NCBI RefSeq assembly: GCF_001552215.1 | Contig: NZ_BCQT01000009.1 | Span: 372,001 to 436,000, forward strand | Source of the DNA: Actinomadura macra NBRC 14102 | GTDB lineage: Bacteria; Actinomycetota; Actinomycetes; Streptosporangiales; Streptosporangiaceae | Direction of reading: 5' to 3' | Length of the DNA stretch: 64,000 nucleotides | Part shown: positions 8,354 through 17,627 of the stretch, piece by piece | How positions within the stretch are numbered: the first letter of the stretch is position 1 | How the letters are laid out: every line of letters starts with the position of its first letter | Position numbers and translations under genes: made by a program | Notes under the pieces: model-generated | Told to the model about the DNA's origin: nothing | The model's database searches: none | Seen by the model: only the letters and a program-made list of their open reading frames with translations

Positions 8354-9772
8354 TCAGCCGGGTGGGAGGCGGACGGTGACGATCAGCCCGCCGCCCGGAC
8401 GCGGCGCCGCGTACACCGCGCCGCGGTGGGCCAGCACCACCGAGCGGACGATCGACAGCCCGAGCCCCGCGCCCTTGGCGGACTCGACACGGTCGGCGTT
8501 CAGCCGCCGGAACGGCTCGAACAGCCTCTCCACCTCGTACGCGGGCACGGCGGGGCCGGTGTTCTCGACCTGGACGGTGGCCCAGCCTTCGAGCAGCCCG
8601 GTGCGCAGCCACAGCTCGCCGCCGTCCTCGTTGTGCTTGATCGCGTTCTCGACGAGGTTGGACACCAGGTGCTCCAGCAGCACCGGGTCGCCGAGCGCCG
8701 TCCCGGACGTCAACTCGGGGTGGACGGAGACGTCGTTGTCATGGTCGCGGCGGGCGGAGTGCTCCAGCACGGTCGCCGCCACCTCGGCCAGGTCCACCGG
8801 GGTGCGGGCGGTCAGCTCGCGCTCGCTGCGGGCCAGCAGCAGCAGCCCCTCGATCAGCCGCTCGTGCCGGGCGTTGGTGGCCAGCAGGGTGCGGCCGACG
8901 GCGCGCAGGTCGTCCGACACCTCGGGGTCGCCGAGCGCCACCTCCAGCAGCGTCCGGTTGATCGCCAGCGGCGTTCTCAGCTCGTGCGAGGCGTTGGCGA
9001 CGAACCGGCGCTGGGAGTCGAACGCCTGCCCGAGCCGTTCCAGCATCGCGTCGAAGGTGTCGGCCAGCTCCTTGATCTCGTCGTCGGGGCCCTCCAGCGC
9101 GATCCGCTCGTGCAGGGTGCTCTCCGACAGGCGGCGCGCCGTCGCGGTGACCCGCTGCAGCGGGCTGAGCGCCCGGTCGGCGACGAAGTAGCCGAGCACC
9201 AGCGTGATGATCCCGACCCCGCCGAGCGCGACCAGCGACCGGCCGACGAGCTGGCGCATCGTCTGCTCGACGAACTGGTGCTGCACCTCGGCGGCCGTCT
9301 CGGGGTCGTTGATCCCGAATCCGATGACCTTGACGCCACCGAGAATGTTGGCCATCAGGATCGACATGACGAACAGCAGCAGCGCCCCGGCCATGAAGAA
9401 CAGCAGCCCGTAGAGCAGGGTGAGGCGCAGCCGGACGCTCATCCGGCCGGGCAGCGACTTCAGGTCCGTCGCGAACGACCCGCCCTCGGTCCGCCACAGG
9501 CCCTTGGCGCCCTGGCTTGGCGGCGGGAACTGCTGCGGGCCCGGACGGCGCCACGGGCCGCCGCCCGTCTTGCCGTTCGGCTGGGCGTTCGGGGCGGTGA
9601 CGGGCTGGGTGGACTGGCCGGCGGGCTGATGGGTGGACTGAGGGTTTGTGGGCTGAGGGTTTGTGGGCTGGGCGCTCGGCGACGCGGCGGTGGGACGGCC
9701 GTCCGGGCGATCGGTGGCGCCCGGCCCGCCCGGCCCGTCCGGGTCGTTGTGCGGCGCGGATTCGGAGGTCAC
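8354..9772 (-). CDS. cutS: Sensor histidine kinase, CutS family
   Basis: A 472-residue membrane sensor kinase of the CutRS two-component system. A cytoplasmic N-terminal extension of about 100 residues is Pro/Gln/Asn-rich and contains a 15-bp coding tandem repeat. Membrane helices lie at about 112-138 and 177-196, with only about 40 residues outside. A HAMP domain follows, then the HisKA box ASHELRTPLAINRT with His263, the N box NLVENAIKHN and the G box GAGLGLSIV. The start is the GTG at 9772, which overlaps the cutR stop by four bases (GTGA), so translation is coupled. From memory, Streptomyces CutS has conserved external cysteines; this sensor loop has none. Confidence 0.9.
   Translation of the reverse strand: MTSESAPHNDPDGPGGPGATDRPDGRPTAASPSAQPTNPQPTNPQSTHQPAGQSTQPVTAPNAQPNGKTGGGPWRRPGPQQFPPPSQGAKGLWRTEGGSFATDLKSLPGRMSVRLRLTLLYGLLFFMAGALLLFVMSILMANILGGVKVIGFGINDPETAAEVQHQFVEQTMRQLVGRSLVALGGVGIITLVLGYFVADRALSPLQRVTATARRLSESTLHERIALEGPDDEIKELADTFDAMLERLGQAFDSQRRFVANASHELRTPLAINRTLLEVALGDPEVSDDLRAVGRTLLATNARHERLIEGLLLLARSERELTARTPVDLAEVAATVLEHSARRDHDNDVSVHPELTSGTALGDPVLLEHLVSNLVENAIKHNEDGGELWLRTGLLEGWATVQVENTGPAVPAYEVERLFEPFRRLNADRVESAKGAGLGLSIVRSVVLAHRGAVYAAPRPGGGLIVTVRLPPG
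9638..9667 (-). repeat. 15-bp tandem repeat in cutS
   Basis: Two perfect adjacent copies of ctgagggtttgtggg (plus-strand reading), at 9638-9652 and 9653-9667, code for the NPQPT repeats of the CutS N-terminal extension. The length is a multiple of three, so copy-number change would keep the frame. Confidence 0.85.
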
Positions 9773-10422
9773 AGCCGGTACCCCACTCCGGGCACGGTCT
9801 CGATCACCGGCGGGTCGCCGAGCTTCTTGCGCAGCGTCATCATGGTGACCCGCACGACGTTGGTGAAGGGGTCGATGTGCTCGTCCCACGCCTTCTCCAG
9901 GAGCTGCTCGGAGCTGACGACCGCGCCGTCCGCGCTGAGCAGCACCTCCAGGACCGCGAACTCCTTGCGGGTCAGCTCGACCGGACGGCCGTCCCGCAGC
10001 ACCTCGCGGCGGGCCGGGTCGAGCGTGATCCCGGCGCGCTCCAACACCGGCGGCAGCGGCGCGGCGGCGCGCCGGCCGAGGGCGCGCACCCGGGCGATCA
10101 GCTCGGCGAACGCGAACGGCTTGGCCAGGTAGTCGTCGGCGCCGATGGACAGGCCCTCGACCCGGTCGTCCAGTTCCCCCGCCGCCGTCAGCATGATGAT
10201 CCGCGCCGGGTAGCGCTGCGCTACGAGCTGCTTGCACACATCGTCACCGTGGACCCTCGGCAGGTCCCGATCGAGGACGATCACGTCGTACTCGTTGACG
10301 CCCGCCCGCTCCAGCGCCCCCGCGCCGTCGTAGGCCACGTCCACGGCCAGCGCGTCCCTGCGCAGGCCGGTGGCTATCGCGTCGGCGAGCACCCGCTCGT
10401 CCTCGACGACTAGAACACGCAC
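9769..10422 (-). CDS. cutR: OmpR-family response regulator CutR
   Basis: A 217-residue response regulator, the length I recall for Streptomyces CutR. The receiver domain begins VRVLVVEDE, with phospho-acceptor Asp51 in VIVLDRDLP and the conserved Lys in LAKPFAF. The C-terminal winged helix includes LTRKEFAVLEVLL and ends VIETVPGVGYRL. The open frame extends to 10473, but the GTG at 10422 is preceded by GGAGGGGGA and gives the normal receiver start. It is cotranscribed with cutS. In Streptomyces CutRS is linked to envelope or secretion stress; the target genes here are unknown. Confidence 0.9.
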   Translation of the reverse strand: MRVLVVEDERVLADAIATGLRRDALAVDVAYDGAGALERAGVNEYDVIVLDRDLPRVHGDDVCKQLVAQRYPARIIMLTAAGELDDRVEGLSIGADDYLAKPFAFAELIARVRALGRRAAAPLPPVLERAGITLDPARREVLRDGRPVELTRKEFAVLEVLLSADGAVVSSEQLLEKAWDEHIDPFTNVVRVTMMTLRKKLGDPPVIETVPGVGYRL

Positions 10423-10625
10423 CGCGTCCCCCTCCGGTCGGGGCGCCGCCGCCCCGCGATCCAGGTATGCCACGGATCCCGTAAGACGCCCGTAAGCACC
10501 CGTTCAACTTGCCGCCCGCCGGCCTGTCTATGCTCACCGCAAGGTTCCGCGAAAATTGCATCGGCGAACAGGTTTACCTTCAGCCTAGGGCTGGGTAGGC
10601 ATGGGCACGATCCGGGAGGAGGCCC

Positions 10626-10796
10626 ATGGGCGAGTTGTCACGCATGATTCAGCAGCGGCTAGACGACGCATACGCGTCGCTGCGCAGCGCCCACGCAGAT
10701 GGAGACACTTACCTGGCGGACATCCGCCAGGAGGAGATCAACGAGCTACGCCGGATCGCAGCGAATCACGACATCGGCGTTGAACCCCGCGAGTAA
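10626..10796 (+). CDS. Conserved 56-residue small protein
   Basis: The ATG at 10626 follows an excellent ggaggagg ribosome binding site and opens a 56-residue frame beginning MGELSRMIQQRLDDAYASLR and ending DIGVEPRE. The protein is charged, soluble and predicted almost wholly helical, with a leucine/alanine pattern (ADIRQEEINELRRIA) that suits a short coiled coil or helical hairpin. Codon use matches the neighbours. I recall similar short proteins in related actinomycetes but know of no function. It is divergent from cutR. Confidence 0.75.
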   Translation: MGELSRMIQQRLDDAYASLRSAHADGDTYLADIRQEEINELRRIAANHDIGVEPRE

Positions 10797-11030
10797 CCGT
10801 GCTTACTTGTTGCATTGCCCTTGGCGTCGGGCGCTGAACGCCCTCCTTCAACGGCAACGCGGCGATCGCTGCATCGCTCCCGACTCGCCCTAGAGGGCTC
10901 GCTTCGCGATCATGTTCTTGCTTCGCTCGAACCTGGCCTCGCACGCGATCGCGGCGGGTCGGGGGTGTGGTCGCCGCCTTGCTCGGGAGGGTGTCGTCGT
11001 GGCCGGCGTCCAGGGGCTATGCAGTCGCGG

Positions 11031-11840
11031 TCAGTCCTGCAAGGGGTCTAGAGGGGCCAGCAGGTCGTGGAGGGCTTCGAAGGTTCCTGGGCCGCCGGCG
11101 ATGGTGAGCTCGGGGCCTGCCGGAGTGCCGTTCAGGCCCTCCACGCGGCCGCCGGCCTCGCGGACGATCAGGGCGCCCGCCGCCACGTCCCACGCCTGGA
11201 CGCCGCGCTCGTAGTAGGCGTCGATCCGTCCGGCCGCCAGCGAGCAGAGGTCCACGCAGCAGGAACCGCCGCGGCGGATGTCACGGACGGCGGGCAGCAC
11301 GCCGGTGAGCACCCGCGCCTGGCCGGCCCGTCTGGCCGCCGAGTAGCCGAATCCTGTGGACAGCAGGGCCCGGTCCAGCGGCACCTGAGAGTTCACGCGG
11401 AGTTCACGCGCGCCGGACGCGTCGTGCAGCAGGGCACCGCCGCCGAGCATGGCCGTGTACGACTCGCCGCGCCGGGGGATCTCGACCGCCCCGGCGACCG
11501 CGGTGCCGTCCACCTCGGCGGCGATGCTGACCGCCCAGTCCGGCAGGTCGTACAGGTAGTTGACGGTGCCGTCGATCGGGTCGATCACCCAGCGGACGCC
11601 GCTGCCGCCGGGCCGGGTGCCGCCCTCTTCACCGAGGAAGGCGTCGTCCGGGCGGGCGGCCGTGATCCGTTCGATGATCAGTGCCTCGGCGGCGCGGTCC
11701 ATCTGGGTGACGACGTCGGTGGGGCTGGACTTGGTCTGGACGACGTCGGGGCCGTCCACCGGGCGCTTGTCGATCAGCATCCGGGCCGCCTCCCGCGCGG
11801 TCGCGGCGGCCAGTTCGAGCAGTTCCTCCGCCAGGCTCAT
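11031..11840 (-). CDS. Inositol monophosphatase family protein
   Basis: A 269-residue Mg-dependent, Li-sensitive-type phosphatase (IMPase/SuhB superfamily) that removes phosphate from inositol-1-phosphate or a related sugar phosphate. The metal-binding motifs are complete: GEEG near residue 70, DPIDGTVNY near residue 88 and WDVAAG near residue 218. The ATG at 11840 overlaps the ferrochelatase stop by four bases (ATGA), so the two genes are translationally coupled. The same overlapping order next to hemH is common in actinomycetes. The exact substrate cannot be read from sequence. Confidence 0.92.
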   Translation of the reverse strand: MSLAEELLELAAATAREAARMLIDKRPVDGPDVVQTKSSPTDVVTQMDRAAEALIIERITAARPDDAFLGEEGGTRPGGSGVRWVIDPIDGTVNYLYDLPDWAVSIAAEVDGTAVAGAVEIPRRGESYTAMLGGGALLHDASGARELRVNSQVPLDRALLSTGFGYSAARRAGQARVLTGVLPAVRDIRRGGSCCVDLCSLAAGRIDAYYERGVQAWDVAAGALIVREAGGRVEGLNGTPAGPELTIAGGPGTFEALHDLLAPLDPLQD

Positions 11841-12763
11841 CCCGTCCCCCCGTGTCCCACTGCGTCGGCCAGCAACTCGCGTGGCAGGGCCGCGAAGCGC
11901 GGGTCTGCGCCGGGCGTGGCCGCACGGGCGAACGCGATCCCGAGTTCCTCCGCCCGTCCAGCCGCCTCGACGTCGAGGTCGTACTTGACCTCCATGTGGT
12001 CCGACACGAACCCGATCGGCACGGCGGCGACCGCGCGGACGCCGTCACCGTGCAGCTTCTGCAGGTGGTCGTCGATCTGCGGCTCCAGCCACGGCTGGCC
12101 CGGCGGGCCGCTCCGGCTCTGGTAGACCAGGTCCCACGGCGCCCCCGGTGCCGCCGCGTGCGCCACGGTCCGTGCGGCCTCTTCCAGCTCCGCCACGTAC
12201 AGCTCTCGGTTGGGCTGTGAGAGCGGCACACTGTGCGCGGTGAAGACCAGGCGCGCTCCTGCCGGCAGGCGGCTGAGAGCGTCTCTGGTGGCGTCCGCGA
12301 AGGGGTCCACGAAGCCGGGCCTACCGCTATAGACGGGGAGCTTGTCGATCTCAGGAGCGCCCGGGACCTCGTCCCGCGCGCGCGCAATGTCCTCTAGGTA
12401 CTGGTCGTTGGTGGAGTAGCCGCTGTAGGCGGAGGTGACGAAGGCGGCCGCCCGCCGGATCCCGTCGGCCTCCATCTGCCGGACGGTGTCGGCGAGATAG
12501 GGCGTCCAGTTGCGGTTCCCCCAGTAGACCGGCAGATCTATGTCATGGGCGGCGAAGTCGGCTTCGATCGCGGCCTTGAGCTCGCGGCAGAGCTGGTTGA
12601 TCGGGCTCACCCCGCCGAACAGGTGGTAGTGCTCCCCCACCTTCTCCAGGCGCTCGCGAGGGATGTTTCGGCCGCGGGTGACGTTCTCCAGGAAGGGGAT
12701 CACGTCATCGGGCCCCTCCGGCCCCCCGAAGGACAGCAGAAGCAACGCGTCATACGACGTCAT
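11837..12763 (-). CDS. hemH: Ferrochelatase (coproporphyrin type)
   Basis: A 308-residue ferrochelatase inserting Fe(II) into a porphyrin; in actinobacteria the substrate is normally coproporphyrin III (CpfC route). The sequence opens [18 protein letters not shown] and contains the catalytic-His region FTAHSVP near residue 180 and the [15 protein letters not shown] loop, then [10 protein letters not shown] with the conserved Asp/His pair. Only one Cys is present, so no 2Fe-2S cluster is expected. The frame extends to 12799, but the ATG at 12763 sits right after TGGAGGC, which decides the start. It is the upstream gene of a coupled pair with the inositol monophosphatase. Confidence 0.95.
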   Translation of the reverse strand: MTSYDALLLLSFGGPEGPDDVIPFLENVTRGRNIPRERLEKVGEHYHLFGGVSPINQLCRELKAAIEADFAAHDIDLPVYWGNRNWTPYLADTVRQMEADGIRRAAAFVTSAYSGYSTNDQYLEDIARARDEVPGAPEIDKLPVYSGRPGFVDPFADATRDALSRLPAGARLVFTAHSVPLSQPNRELYVAELEEAARTVAHAAAPGAPWDLVYQSRSGPPGQPWLEPQIDDHLQKLHGDGVRAVAAVPIGFVSDHMEVKYDLDVEAAGRAEELGIAFARAATPGADPRFAALPRELLADAVGHGGTG

Positions 12764-12812
12764 GCCTCCATCCAACCAGCCGTCCGGCACTTCGATCACT
12801 GGCAGGGCCCGA

Positions 12813-14036
12813 TCACCGGTAGCGCGCGGCGTAGGCCTTGGCCAGGTGGAGCACCTTCTGGACGTACCAGTCGGCGTGGTTGTACTGCCAGACCGCCCGG
12901 TAGAGCTGTTGCCCGCCCTTGCCCGCGCCGTTCGCGCACAGGTACTTGGCGGCGCCCGGGACGGCGTCGAAGGGGTTCATGATGTCGGCCTTGCCGTCGC
13001 CGTCCCCGTCGACGCCGTACGAGCGCCACGTCGTGGGCATGAACTGCATGGGGCCAAGCGCGCCCGCGCTGGAGGGGCCGGCGTTGCGGCCGTGGTCGCT
13101 CTCGACCTGCCCGATCGCGGCGAGGACCGTCCAGGACAGGCCCTGGCAGCTCGTGGCCGCCTGCCGGTACAGGTCCAGGTAGCTGCCGGGGCGGCCGCCG
13201 TCCCCGGTCGGCCGGTACCTGCCCTCGTGCAGATTTACCACGTTCGAGCCCGGCCCGAGGATCCTGGTCACCGCCGCGACGACCTTGGTGGGGCTGACGC
13301 CGGGCGCGTTGACCAGGACCGCGATGTCCGGGACGAGGCCCATCTGCGCGCCGGACGCCTTCCCGACCAGCATGTCGATGCCGGGCAGGCCGAGCTGACC
13401 GGAGCCGCCCATGGTCAGGTTCGGCGTCGTCCGGGCCACCACCGTGTAGTGGAGACCCCTGCTGAGCCGGAGCTGACCGGCGGCGGCCGGGGACACCACG
13501 AACTGCCCGCCCGCCAGCGCCGCCCACAGGTCGGTCTTCTGCGCGGTACCCGGCGGCGTCCAGGAGCGGAACGAGGACGGGTCGACCGCGAGCGCGTTCA
13601 CCTGCCGTCCTTGGAGCTGGACGGCGCCGCCGGCGGCCGTCACCACGTCCCTGACCTTGGACAGCTTGGAGATCCGGGCGAGCCGGGCCGCGGAGATCGG
13701 GCCCTTCGCGACCGCCAGCACGTCCGGTGGGACCACGCGGCGCAGCGGTGCGACCTGGCCGTCCTCCACCACGTTCACCGGACCGCCAGGGGCGGTGCCC
13801 GGCTGCACTCCCACCTCCGGTGCGGTGGAGGCGGGCAGGTCGTCCTCCTCGGCCGTCAGCGCCGTGTAGGCCCCGCCTGCGGCGGTCCCGGCCGCGAGCA
13901 CCGCGATGGCGGCGATGGCGAGCGGCAGCCCGCGGTTCGGCGTCCTCTGCCGCCGCTTCTCCTGCTTGGGCGTCGTCCGCGAACGTGAGCGCGGGGCAGG
14001 GGTCCCGTGGGGCGGCGGTGCTGATGGTGGAGCCAC
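12813..14036 (-). CDS. Membrane-anchored lytic transglycosylase
   Basis: A protein of about 407 residues with a basic Pro-rich N terminus, one membrane helix ([20 protein letters not shown], about residues 37-56) acting as signal or anchor, a middle domain of about 200 residues that I do not recognise, and a C-terminal SLT transglycosylase fold. There the catalytic Glu lies in [13 protein letters not shown], followed by [13 protein letters not shown] and a YNHADWYV motif. It should cleave peptidoglycan glycan strands outside the membrane. The start is uncertain: the GTG at 14036 has GGGAAA seven bases upstream, while a TTG at 14048 is also in frame. It is divergent from the MFS gene. Confidence 0.85.
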   Translation of the reverse strand: MAPPSAPPPHGTPAPRSRSRTTPKQEKRRQRTPNRGLPLAIAAIAVLAAGTAAGGAYTALTAEEDDLPASTAPEVGVQPGTAPGGPVNVVEDGQVAPLRRVVPPDVLAVAKGPISAARLARISKLSKVRDVVTAAGGAVQLQGRQVNALAVDPSSFRSWTPPGTAQKTDLWAALAGGQFVVSPAAAGQLRLSRGLHYTVVARTTPNLTMGGSGQLGLPGIDMLVGKASGAQMGLVPDIAVLVNAPGVSPTKVVAAVTRILGPGSNVVNLHEGRYRPTGDGGRPGSYLDLYRQAATSCQGLSWTVLAAIGQVESDHGRNAGPSSAGALGPMQFMPTTWRSYGVDGDGDGKADIMNPFDAVPGAAKYLCANGAGKGGQQLYRAVWQYNHADWYVQKVLHLAKAYAARYR

Positions 14037-14067
14037 AACATTTCCCAACGAGTCTCGCTACGGGCCA

Positions 14068-14102
14068 GTTACCTGTCTTTTCACTTCTTTCCCCCAGGTA
14101 AC
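14068..14102. promoter_or_regulatory. 8-bp inverted repeat in divergent promoter region
   Basis: GTTACCTG (14068-14075) and CAGGTAAC (14095-14102) form a perfect inverted repeat around a 19-base pyrimidine-rich spacer, midway between the transglycosylase and MFS starts. The centre-to-centre spacing of 27 bases suits a dimeric regulator or a looped transcript. Confidence 0.4.
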
Positions 14103-14173
14103 GTGATCACCGCGCTGAAGTCGAAGAACATGCTCGGGGGCCTGCTCCTCCCCCCGGTGCGGGGGGAGAACGA

Positions 14174-15388
14174 TTGGCCAGTCCGTACCGAGAGCTGCTG
14201 GCGATCCCGGGCGCCCGGCTCTTTGTCGCCGCGGGCCTCGTCGGCCGCATGTCGATGTCGATGGAGGGCATCGGCATCGTCCTTCTGGTGTCCGCGGTCA
14301 CCGGATCGTACGGTATCGCCGGAGCTGTGAGCGCGACCCTGGCCCTCGGCTTCGCGGCCGGGGCCCCGCTCACCGCGCGCTTCGCCGACCGGTACGGCCA
14401 GCACCGCGTGCTGGTCCCGGTGGTACTGGCGAACACGGCGAGCTACACCCTTCTGATCATCTTCGCGCAGGCGCGGCTGCCGATCTGGACGATGTTCGTG
14501 GCGGCCGCCTCGGCCGGGCTCACGCAGGTGTCGCTGGGCGCCTGGGTGCGGGCACGGTGGTCCTATGTCCTGCGCGACACCCCCGCGCGCATCGGCGTCG
14601 CGTACTCGTTCGAGTCGGTCGTGGACGAGACGATCTTCATCACCGGGCCGATGCTCGTCACGGCGCTGTCCACCGGTGTCCATCCGGCGGCGGGCATCGC
14701 CGCCGCGGCGGCCTGCACGCTGGTGGGCTGCCTGGCACTGGCGTATCTGCGCGACACCGAGCCCGCCCCCCGCCCGCGGGAGCCGGGGTCGCACGGTGGC
14801 AGCGTCCTTCGCAACCCTGGCGTGCTGGTGATGTCGCCGGTGTTCCTGATGCTCGGCATGGTGTTCGGCTCGATCGACGTCAGCGGCGTGGCCTTCGCCG
14901 AAGAGGAGGGCCACAAGGCACTCGCCGGAGTGCTGATCGGCTGCTACGCGCTGGGCAGCGGCGCGGCGGCGCTCTGGTACGGCGCGCGGCACTGGCGCAG
15001 CCCGCTCTCCAAGCGGTTCCTGATCGGGCTGGGCCTGCTGGTGGTGGGACTCGTCCCTCCCGTCCTCATCGGGAACCTCTACCTGATGATGTTCGTGGTG
15101 TTCTTCTCCGGGTTGGCGATCTCCCCGACGATCATCCCGGGCTTCGGGCTGGTGGAGCGGCTCGTCCCGGCGGCACAGCTCACCGAGGGGCTCGCACTGG
15201 TCTCCACGGCGGTCGGGATCGGGGTTGCCCTGGGCTCCTCGCTGGCGGGCCGGGTCGTGGACGCGGAGGGCTCGCACACCGCGTTCTTCGTCCCGCTGGG
15301 ATGCGCGGTGATCGCGGCGGTCATCGGGTTGGCGGGGGCCCGGTCCCTGCGCAAACGTGAACTTTCCTCGCAATCGTCTGCCGAGTAG
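14174..15388 (+). CDS. MFS transporter
   Basis: A 404-residue major facilitator superfamily protein with about 12 hydrophobic segments. The A-like loop motif between helices 2 and 3 reads GAPLTARFADRYGQHRVL, and the second half starts after a short charged linker (PAPRPREPGSHGG, about residues 197-209). It probably exports a small molecule by proton exchange; the substrate is unknown. The TTG start at 14174 is chosen because GGGGGAG lies six bases upstream and no other start fits. The next gene begins 9 bases after its stop, which suggests cotranscription. Confidence 0.9.
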   Translation: MASPYRELLAIPGARLFVAAGLVGRMSMSMEGIGIVLLVSAVTGSYGIAGAVSATLALGFAAGAPLTARFADRYGQHRVLVPVVLANTASYTLLIIFAQARLPIWTMFVAAASAGLTQVSLGAWVRARWSYVLRDTPARIGVAYSFESVVDETIFITGPMLVTALSTGVHPAAGIAAAAACTLVGCLALAYLRDTEPAPRPREPGSHGGSVLRNPGVLVMSPVFLMLGMVFGSIDVSGVAFAEEEGHKALAGVLIGCYALGSGAAALWYGARHWRSPLSKRFLIGLGLLVVGLVPPVLIGNLYLMMFVVFFSGLAISPTIIPGFGLVERLVPAAQLTEGLALVSTAVGIGVALGSSLAGRVVDAEGSHTAFFVPLGCAVIAAVIGLAGARSLRKRELSSQSSAE

Positions 15389-15397
15389 AGTCGCCGC

Positions 15398-16708
15398 ATG
15401 TCACCCAAGACCCGCCAGAAGTGGCGAAACTGGGCGGGAAATCAGCAAGCCACGCCGCATCGGTCCGTCACGCCGCGTACCGCCGGCGAGGTCACCGACG
15501 CGGTGCGCTCGGCCGCCGACGACGGCCTCACGGTCCGGATGACGGGCACGGGGCACTCCTTCACCGGCGCGGCCGTCGCCGAGGGCGTCCTGCTGCGCCC
15601 GACCGAGCTCACCGCAATCCGCTCCGTCGACACCGCCACCGGACTCGTGACCGTCGAGGCCGGCCTCCCGCTCCACGCGTTCAACCGGGTCCTGGACGAG
15701 CACGGTCTCGCGCTGGCCAACATGGGGGACATCCAGGAGCAGACCGTCGCCGGCGCCCTACAGACCGCCACGCACGGCACCGGCCGCGACGCCGCAGGGC
15801 TCGCCTCCCAGGTCGCCGCCCTGGAATTGGTCCTCGCCGACGGCACCACCGTCGCCTGCTCGCCGGACGAGCGTCCTGACCTGTTCGACGCGGCCCGTGC
15901 CGGGCTCGGCGCGCTCGGCATCGTCACGGCCATCACGTGGAAGACCGTCCCGTCGTTCCTCCTGTGCGCGCAGGAGGAACCGATGAAGTGGGACGAGGTG
16001 CTCGCGCGCATGGACGAGTTCGACTTCGCCAACGAGCACTTCGAGTTCTACTGGTTCCCCCACACCGAAGGCTGCCTGACCAAGCGCAACAACCGCGTCG
16101 AGGGGCCCGCGCGACCCTTGTCCAAGGCCAAGCACTGGCTGGACGATCGGTTCCTGTCCAACACGGTGTTCGGAGCCATCAACAGGGTCACGCACCTTGC
16201 CCCCGTCTCGACACCCTTCGTCAATGGCATCTCCGCCAAAGCGCTCGGTGCGCGCACGTACAGCGACACGTCCTACAAGGTCTTCACCAGTCCCCGGACA
16301 GTGCGTTTCAAGGAACAGGAGTACGCCATCCCGCGGGAGGAACTCGTCCCCGCGTTGCGCGAACTCCGCTCTTTGTTCGCCCGCAAGGACTGGCGGGTCA
16401 GCTTCCCCATCGAGGTCCGGCTCCTCCCCCCGGAGGACGCGTGGCTGTCCATGGCGTACGGGCGCCCGACCGCGTTCATCGCCGTTCACGTCTACAACCG
16501 TGACGCGCACGAGGCGTACTTCCGCGGCGTCGAAGACCTGCTGACGGCACTCGGCGGACGCCCGCACTGGGGAAAGCTGCACACCCGCGACGCCGACTAC
16601 CTGGAGAAGGTGTATCCGAGGTTCGGCGACTTCCAGAAACTGCGCGACGAAATGGACCCGGACCGCCGCTTCGCCAACCCCTACACGACGCAGGTGTTCG
16701 GGAACTGA
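15398..16708 (+). CDS. FAD-linked sugar-1,4-lactone oxidase (ALO family)
   Basis: A 436-residue flavoprotein of the D-arabinono-/L-gulono-1,4-lactone oxidase family. The N-terminal FAD_binding_4 domain (about residues 15-180) carries RMTGTGHSF and the VAGALQTATHGTG stretch that cradles FAD. The C-terminal ALO domain ends with the HWGK motif (GGRPHWGKLHTRD) and DPDRRFANPY. Family members oxidise an aldonolactone or alditol using oxygen or a cytochrome. The N-terminal His that often tethers FAD covalently is not obvious. The ATG at 15398 follows the MFS stop closely. Confidence 0.92.
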   Translation: MSPKTRQKWRNWAGNQQATPHRSVTPRTAGEVTDAVRSAADDGLTVRMTGTGHSFTGAAVAEGVLLRPTELTAIRSVDTATGLVTVEAGLPLHAFNRVLDEHGLALANMGDIQEQTVAGALQTATHGTGRDAAGLASQVAALELVLADGTTVACSPDERPDLFDAARAGLGALGIVTAITWKTVPSFLLCAQEEPMKWDEVLARMDEFDFANEHFEFYWFPHTEGCLTKRNNRVEGPARPLSKAKHWLDDRFLSNTVFGAINRVTHLAPVSTPFVNGISAKALGARTYSDTSYKVFTSPRTVRFKEQEYAIPREELVPALRELRSLFARKDWRVSFPIEVRLLPPEDAWLSMAYGRPTAFIAVHVYNRDAHEAYFRGVEDLLTALGGRPHWGKLHTRDADYLEKVYPRFGDFQKLRDEMDPDRRFANPYTTQVFGN

Positions 16709-16736
16709 TCAGATCTTCGGACACCGGTGGCCGCGC

Positions 16737-17627
16737 TCAACCGCCGGAGCCGGTGCGCTGAGGATCCGCGCCGCCCTGCTCATCACCACCCTGGCTCTGT
16801 GTCGGCGCCGGCGTGCTCGGAGCCGTCGGCGTGGACGGCCGTGTGGTCGTGGGGCGCTCCGTCGGCCGCGCGGTCGGCGGCGCGGTCGTCTCGTCCGTGG
16901 GGTCGCCGCTCGGACGGCCCGACGGCGTCTCGCTCGACGGGGTCCCGCTGGGCGTCTCCTCGGAGGGCTCACCGGTCGACGGCGCGTCCGACGGCGTCTC
17001 CCGCGTGCCACCACCGCCACCGCCACCGAGCACCTTCGTGACGGTCAGCCCGTTGCCCCTATTGCCGATCGGGCCGCCGGCCGCCGCCTCGTACAGCGTG
17101 ATGCCGCCGAGCACGACCGCGAACACCACCGCCGACGTCACCACCAGCTTCCACCAGTGATGCCTGGCCCACTCCACCGTGCTCTGCAACGCCGACCGCC
17201 GGACGACCTCCCGCACCGCCTCCTCCCCCGCCATCCCGGCCAGAACGTCCGCGACGGTCCGGGACGGATCCAGGGCCGGGTCCACGCGCGTCACGTTCGG
17301 GTCGAGGTCCATCCGCGTCGCGTTCGGGTCGGACCACACCACCGTGCGGGTCGGGTCGGCGCTCACCGCCTCCGCCGCGGCGCCGCGCGCCGCGTCCCGC
17401 TGCTGCACCACCGCCTGCAGATGGTTCAGATCCTTGATCTGTTCCCTGCCCTGGTCGAGGTAGTGCTTGCACACGGCGGAGCCGGCCGTCGAGGCCACGC
17501 TCATGAACGCCGCGCCCAGGATCGTCCCGTACACGCCGAGGTATGACGCCCCCACCGCCGCGGCCAGCGTCGCCAGTCCGCTCGCGATCAGCTGCGTCGT
17601 GCTCAGATCGGGCAGCTTGCGCTGCAT
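16737..17627 (-). CDS. Thr/Pro-rich membrane protein of unknown function
   Basis: A 296-residue protein. Residues about 12-45 contain Gly/Ala-rich hydrophobic helices (a YLGVYGTILGAAFMSVAS stretch) resembling a glycine-zipper-like region. A charged cytoplasmic segment has three repeats of the type DPT/NxTRxD. One strong membrane helix follows (KLVVTSAVVFAVVLGGITL, about residues 160-178), then a polyglycine turn and an external tail of about 90 residues made of Ser/Thr/Pro/Glu repeats, probably disordered and possibly glycosylated. The ATG at 17627 has a GGGGGGAAA ribosome binding site. No function is proposed. Confidence 0.75.
   Translation of the reverse strand: MQRKLPDLSTTQLIASGLATLAAAVGASYLGVYGTILGAAFMSVASTAGSAVCKHYLDQGREQIKDLNHLQAVVQQRDAARGAAAEAVSADPTRTVVWSDPNATRMDLDPNVTRVDPALDPSRTVADVLAGMAGEEAVREVVRRSALQSTVEWARHHWWKLVVTSAVVFAVVLGGITLYEAAAGGPIGNRGNGLTVTKVLGGGGGGGTRETPSDAPSTGEPSEETPSGTPSSETPSGRPSGDPTDETTAPPTARPTERPTTTRPSTPTAPSTPAPTQSQGGDEQGGADPQRTGSGG

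Noticed and set aside
5499..8612. 1037-codon open frame on the minus strand opposite the kinase-SBP gene
   Set aside because: It is the antisense shadow of a gene with clear kinase and SBP motifs; its product is a compositionally biased Arg/Gly/Val protein without any domain.
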